A stretch of DNA of 14,950 bases from Caulobacteraceae bacterium UBA5005 (GTDB lineage Bacteria > Pseudomonadota > Alphaproteobacteria > Caulobacterales > Caulobacteraceae). Below the pieces are notes generated by a model. It was given only the letters and a program-made list of their open reading frames with translations. It ran no database searches and was not told the DNA's origin. Positions 13,420 through 14,950 of this stretch are shown piece by piece; within the stretch, counting starts at the first letter, position 1, and each line of letters begins with the position of its first letter. A program made the translations under genes and the position numbers. The DNA is taken from NCBI GenBank assembly GCA_002398405.1, contig DGYN01000011.1:1-14950 (forward strand). Direction: 5' to 3'.

Positions 13420-14950
13420 TAGGCGAAGCCCGTTCCGCGCCGGGGCTTGGGAAGCTGGTCTCCCGGAACCCAGATGCCGTGGATCTGCGGCGGGGCCTTG
13501 AAGGGCAGCATGATGGTGCAGATCGGCCCCTCTTCCGGGCGTTGCGCGTCGATGATGATCACGTCGGAGCGGTTGCCCTCCTTCGACCTGCCGCCCACGC
13601 CGATCAGATAGCCGTCGCCCTCCGGCGAATCCTTCTTGCGCGGCACGAACACCATCTCGGCGAGGTTGGTGTCGGGCAGGCTGAACATCTTGGTGGTCCC
13701 CCGCGCGTGGTCGAACAGGGCCCAGCCGCGGGCGTTTGTCTTGGGGTCCGTCGCGTTGGCGAAGCCATAGCGGTAGTGCTGGGTGTGATAGCGGTCGTCC
13801 TGGCGCGAGAGAGAGACGCTGACCTGCGGGTGCAGCACCTCCATGGTGAAGCTGTCAGCGTTCTTGTTGGAAAGGTCGATGGAGAAGCGGCGAAGGGTGC
13901 CGCGCGCCTTGGCCGGATCGAAGGGCTCGGTGCGGCTCGGGAAGAAGCTGAATTGGTTTGAATCCCCGCCGTCCATGTCGACATAGACCTTCTCGCCGTC
14001 CGACCAGCAGCCCATGGTGTGGGTGCACATGGTCTGCGGGCCCTTGATCCAGCGGATGTCCTTGCCGTCGCCGCCGCGGCGCATGACGCCCAGATAGGTC
14101 GGAAGCTTGGAATCCCAGGCCCAGTGGACTTCGCCCAGGGGAATGCCGTCGGTGTTGTAGGCCAGCGGAATGGCCAGGAAGGCGATGTGCTTTTCGGTCA
14201 CTGCCCAATCGTGGAGCATGCCGACGTAGGGCGCCTTCACCCAGGCCTGCCAGTTCATCTTGCCCTTGCGGGTCAGGGAAAAGATGTTGATGTCGGCGGT
14301 GCCCATCCCCTTGGCTTCATAGCCGAAAGCCAGGAGATCGCCGGTGGTCGAACAGGTCTTGGGGTGGGCGGTGAAGGTCTGGGACTTCAGCTGGCCGCCG
14401 AAGGTGTACCAGTCATCCAGGCATTCGAGGGTGAAGGGGTCGATCAGGGCCGGGGGCGTGTCTTCCTTCAGGGCCAAAAGCTGGCCGTTGTGGAACCAGA
14501 CCTGGGTGTTGTGCTCGCCGCGGTTCTTGCCCTTGACGCTGGGGTCGTCGCTCATCGGATTGCGATAGACGCCGAACAGGGACTTGCGGGCCGCGTGCTG
14601 CAGTTTCCAGCGGGTGTTCCGGATAAAGCGGCTCTTGTAGTCGACATGCCCGTCCTTGATCCGGAGCATGCTGATGTGGCCTTCACCGTCGAACCAGGAG
14701 TTTGGCTGCAGGTGCGAAGGCTTGGGATACTGGAAGTCCGGACCGACCCTATAGAAAACGCCGTCAAGATCGTCGGGAAGGTCCCCCTCCACCTCGCAGT
14801 CGAAGAGGTCGGTCTCCGCCCGGCTGATTGGCCCGTAGATCGAACCGCCGCGGCTATAGCTTTGCCGGTCTGTGGGGAAGATCACCTCGTCATCCCAGGG
14901 GGCGCCCGCGGGGGCCGTCGCCGCCACGGCCGGGGCCGGGGCCGGGGCCG
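13419..14950 (-). CDS. Carotenoid-oxygenase family dioxygenase (lignostilbene/isoeugenol-cleaving type), 5' end outside window
   Basis: A non-haem Fe(II) alkene-cleaving enzyme; 502 residues follow a possible GTG start at 14927, but the frame stays open to the window edge through an Ala-Pro repeat, so the true start, perhaps with a signal peptide, is probably upstream. Numbered from the GTG, the four iron His ligands are present: H188 (TAHPK), H239 (MLHDWAV), H303 (CTHTMG) and H483 (QIHGIW). Other family marks are GVFYRVGPDFQYP (56-68), WFDGEGHI (78-85), GVYRNPMSDDPSV (119-131) and LALKEDTPP (151-159). Tyr121 and Lys154 appear to match the phenol-binding Tyr/Lys of lignostilbene dioxygenases (alignment from memory), favouring a 4-hydroxyphenyl substrate over a carotenoid. 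First gene of the visible operon, coupled to the cytochrome gene by TAGTG. Stilbene or isoeugenol cleavage to a benzaldehyde such as vanillin is inferred. Confidence 0.9.
   Translation of the reverse strand, partial: APAPAPAVAATAPAGAPWDDEVIFPTDRQSYSRGGSIYGPISRAETDLFDCEVEGDLPDDLDGVFYRVGPDFQYPKPSHLQPNSWFDGEGHISMLRIKDGHVDYKSRFIRNTRWKLQHAARKSLFGVYRNPMSDDPSVKGKNRGEHNTQVWFHNGQLLALKEDTPPALIDPFTLECLDDWYTFGGQLKSQTFTAHPKTCSTTGDLLAFGYEAKGMGTADINIFSLTRKGKMNWQAWVKAPYVGMLHDWAVTEKHIAFLAIPLAYNTDGIPLGEVHWAWDSKLPTYLGVMRRGGDGKDIRWIKGPQTMCTHTMGCWSDGEKVYVDMDGGDSNQFSFFPSRTEPFDPAKARGTLRRFSIDLSNKNADSFTMEVLHPQVSVSLSRQDDRYHTQHYRYGFANATDPKTNARGWALFDHARGTTKMFSLPDTNLAEMVFVPRKKDSPEGDGYLIGVGGRSKEGNRSDVIIIDAQRPEEGPICTIMLPFKAPPQIHGIWVPGDQLPKPRRGTGFA
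14929..14950. repeat. Hexanucleotide tandem repeat encoding Ala-Pro
   Basis: About three and a half copies of a 6-base GGCCGG/GG unit run to the window edge. Read on the minus strand in the dioxygenase frame they encode alternating Ala and Pro (GCC CCG). Copy-number change would stay in frame and only alter linker length. Confidence 0.7.

Overview
The window is GC-rich, densely coding and unidirectional in short blocks. Gene content (HisKA_2-type PAS kinase, murein-recycling ligase, DUF6152, PQQ/cytochrome dehydrogenase, carotenoid oxygenase family enzyme) suggests an alphaproteobacterium, most likely of the Caulobacterales (Phenylobacterium/Caulobacter-like). This placement is an inference from style and families, not a database result. 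No tRNA, rRNA, CRISPR array, insertion sequence or phage gene is visible.

Layout. 1-1351 (+): the 3' part of an ankyrin-repeat protein gene, translationally coupled to an exported metallo-beta-lactamase-fold protein that has lost several metal ligands. 1428-2116 (+): a Phd/YefM-type antitoxin and PIN-domain toxin with overlapping genes. 2179-2724 (-): an orphan single-pass Pro/Ala-rich membrane protein. 2887-4407 (-): an exported type-B carboxylesterase. 4408-4754: a 347-bp gap holding a candidate esterase promoter and a roughly 150-bp imperfect inverted repeat. 4755-6659 (-): a periplasmic quinoprotein with an N-terminal haem-c domain, resembling polyvinyl-alcohol dehydrogenase. 6758-7591 (-) and 7612-8985 (+): divergent LD-carboxypeptidase (S66) and Mpl-like Mur ligase, a murein tripeptide recycling pair 20 bp apart. 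8982-10058 (-): a soluble PAS/HisKA_2 histidine kinase whose stop codon overlaps the ligase stop. 10059-10347: a relatively AT-rich divergent intergenic region with two hairpins. 10348-11573 (+): DUF6152 protein and an exported protein of unknown function, overlapping by ATGA. 11561-14950 (-): a coupled three-gene operon, in transcription order carotenoid-oxygenase-family dioxygenase (5' end beyond the window), small cytochrome c, and a vanillyl-alcohol-oxidase/p-cresol-methylhydroxylase family flavoprotein.

How they may work together. The esterase, PQQ/haem dehydrogenase and three-gene operon look like parts of an oxidative pathway for plant- or lignin-derived phenolics: ester cleavage, alcohol or para-alkylphenol oxidation into cytochrome c, and cleavage of an alkene side chain or stilbene. 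The strongest point is the flavoprotein. Residue by residue it looks like a VAO-type oxidase (His at the histidyl-FAD position, Thr at the VAO T457 position, Ala where p-cresol methylhydroxylase has its FAD-linking Tyr), yet it is encoded directly after a cytochrome c gene as in p-cresol methylhydroxylase. A second lead is the DUF6152 protein: signal peptidase cleavage would expose an N-terminal His-His, and a further His lies in NPHAW, so a copper site is possible. The peptidoglycan recycling pair, kinase and toxin-antitoxin appear to be unrelated housekeeping or accessory genes between these blocks.
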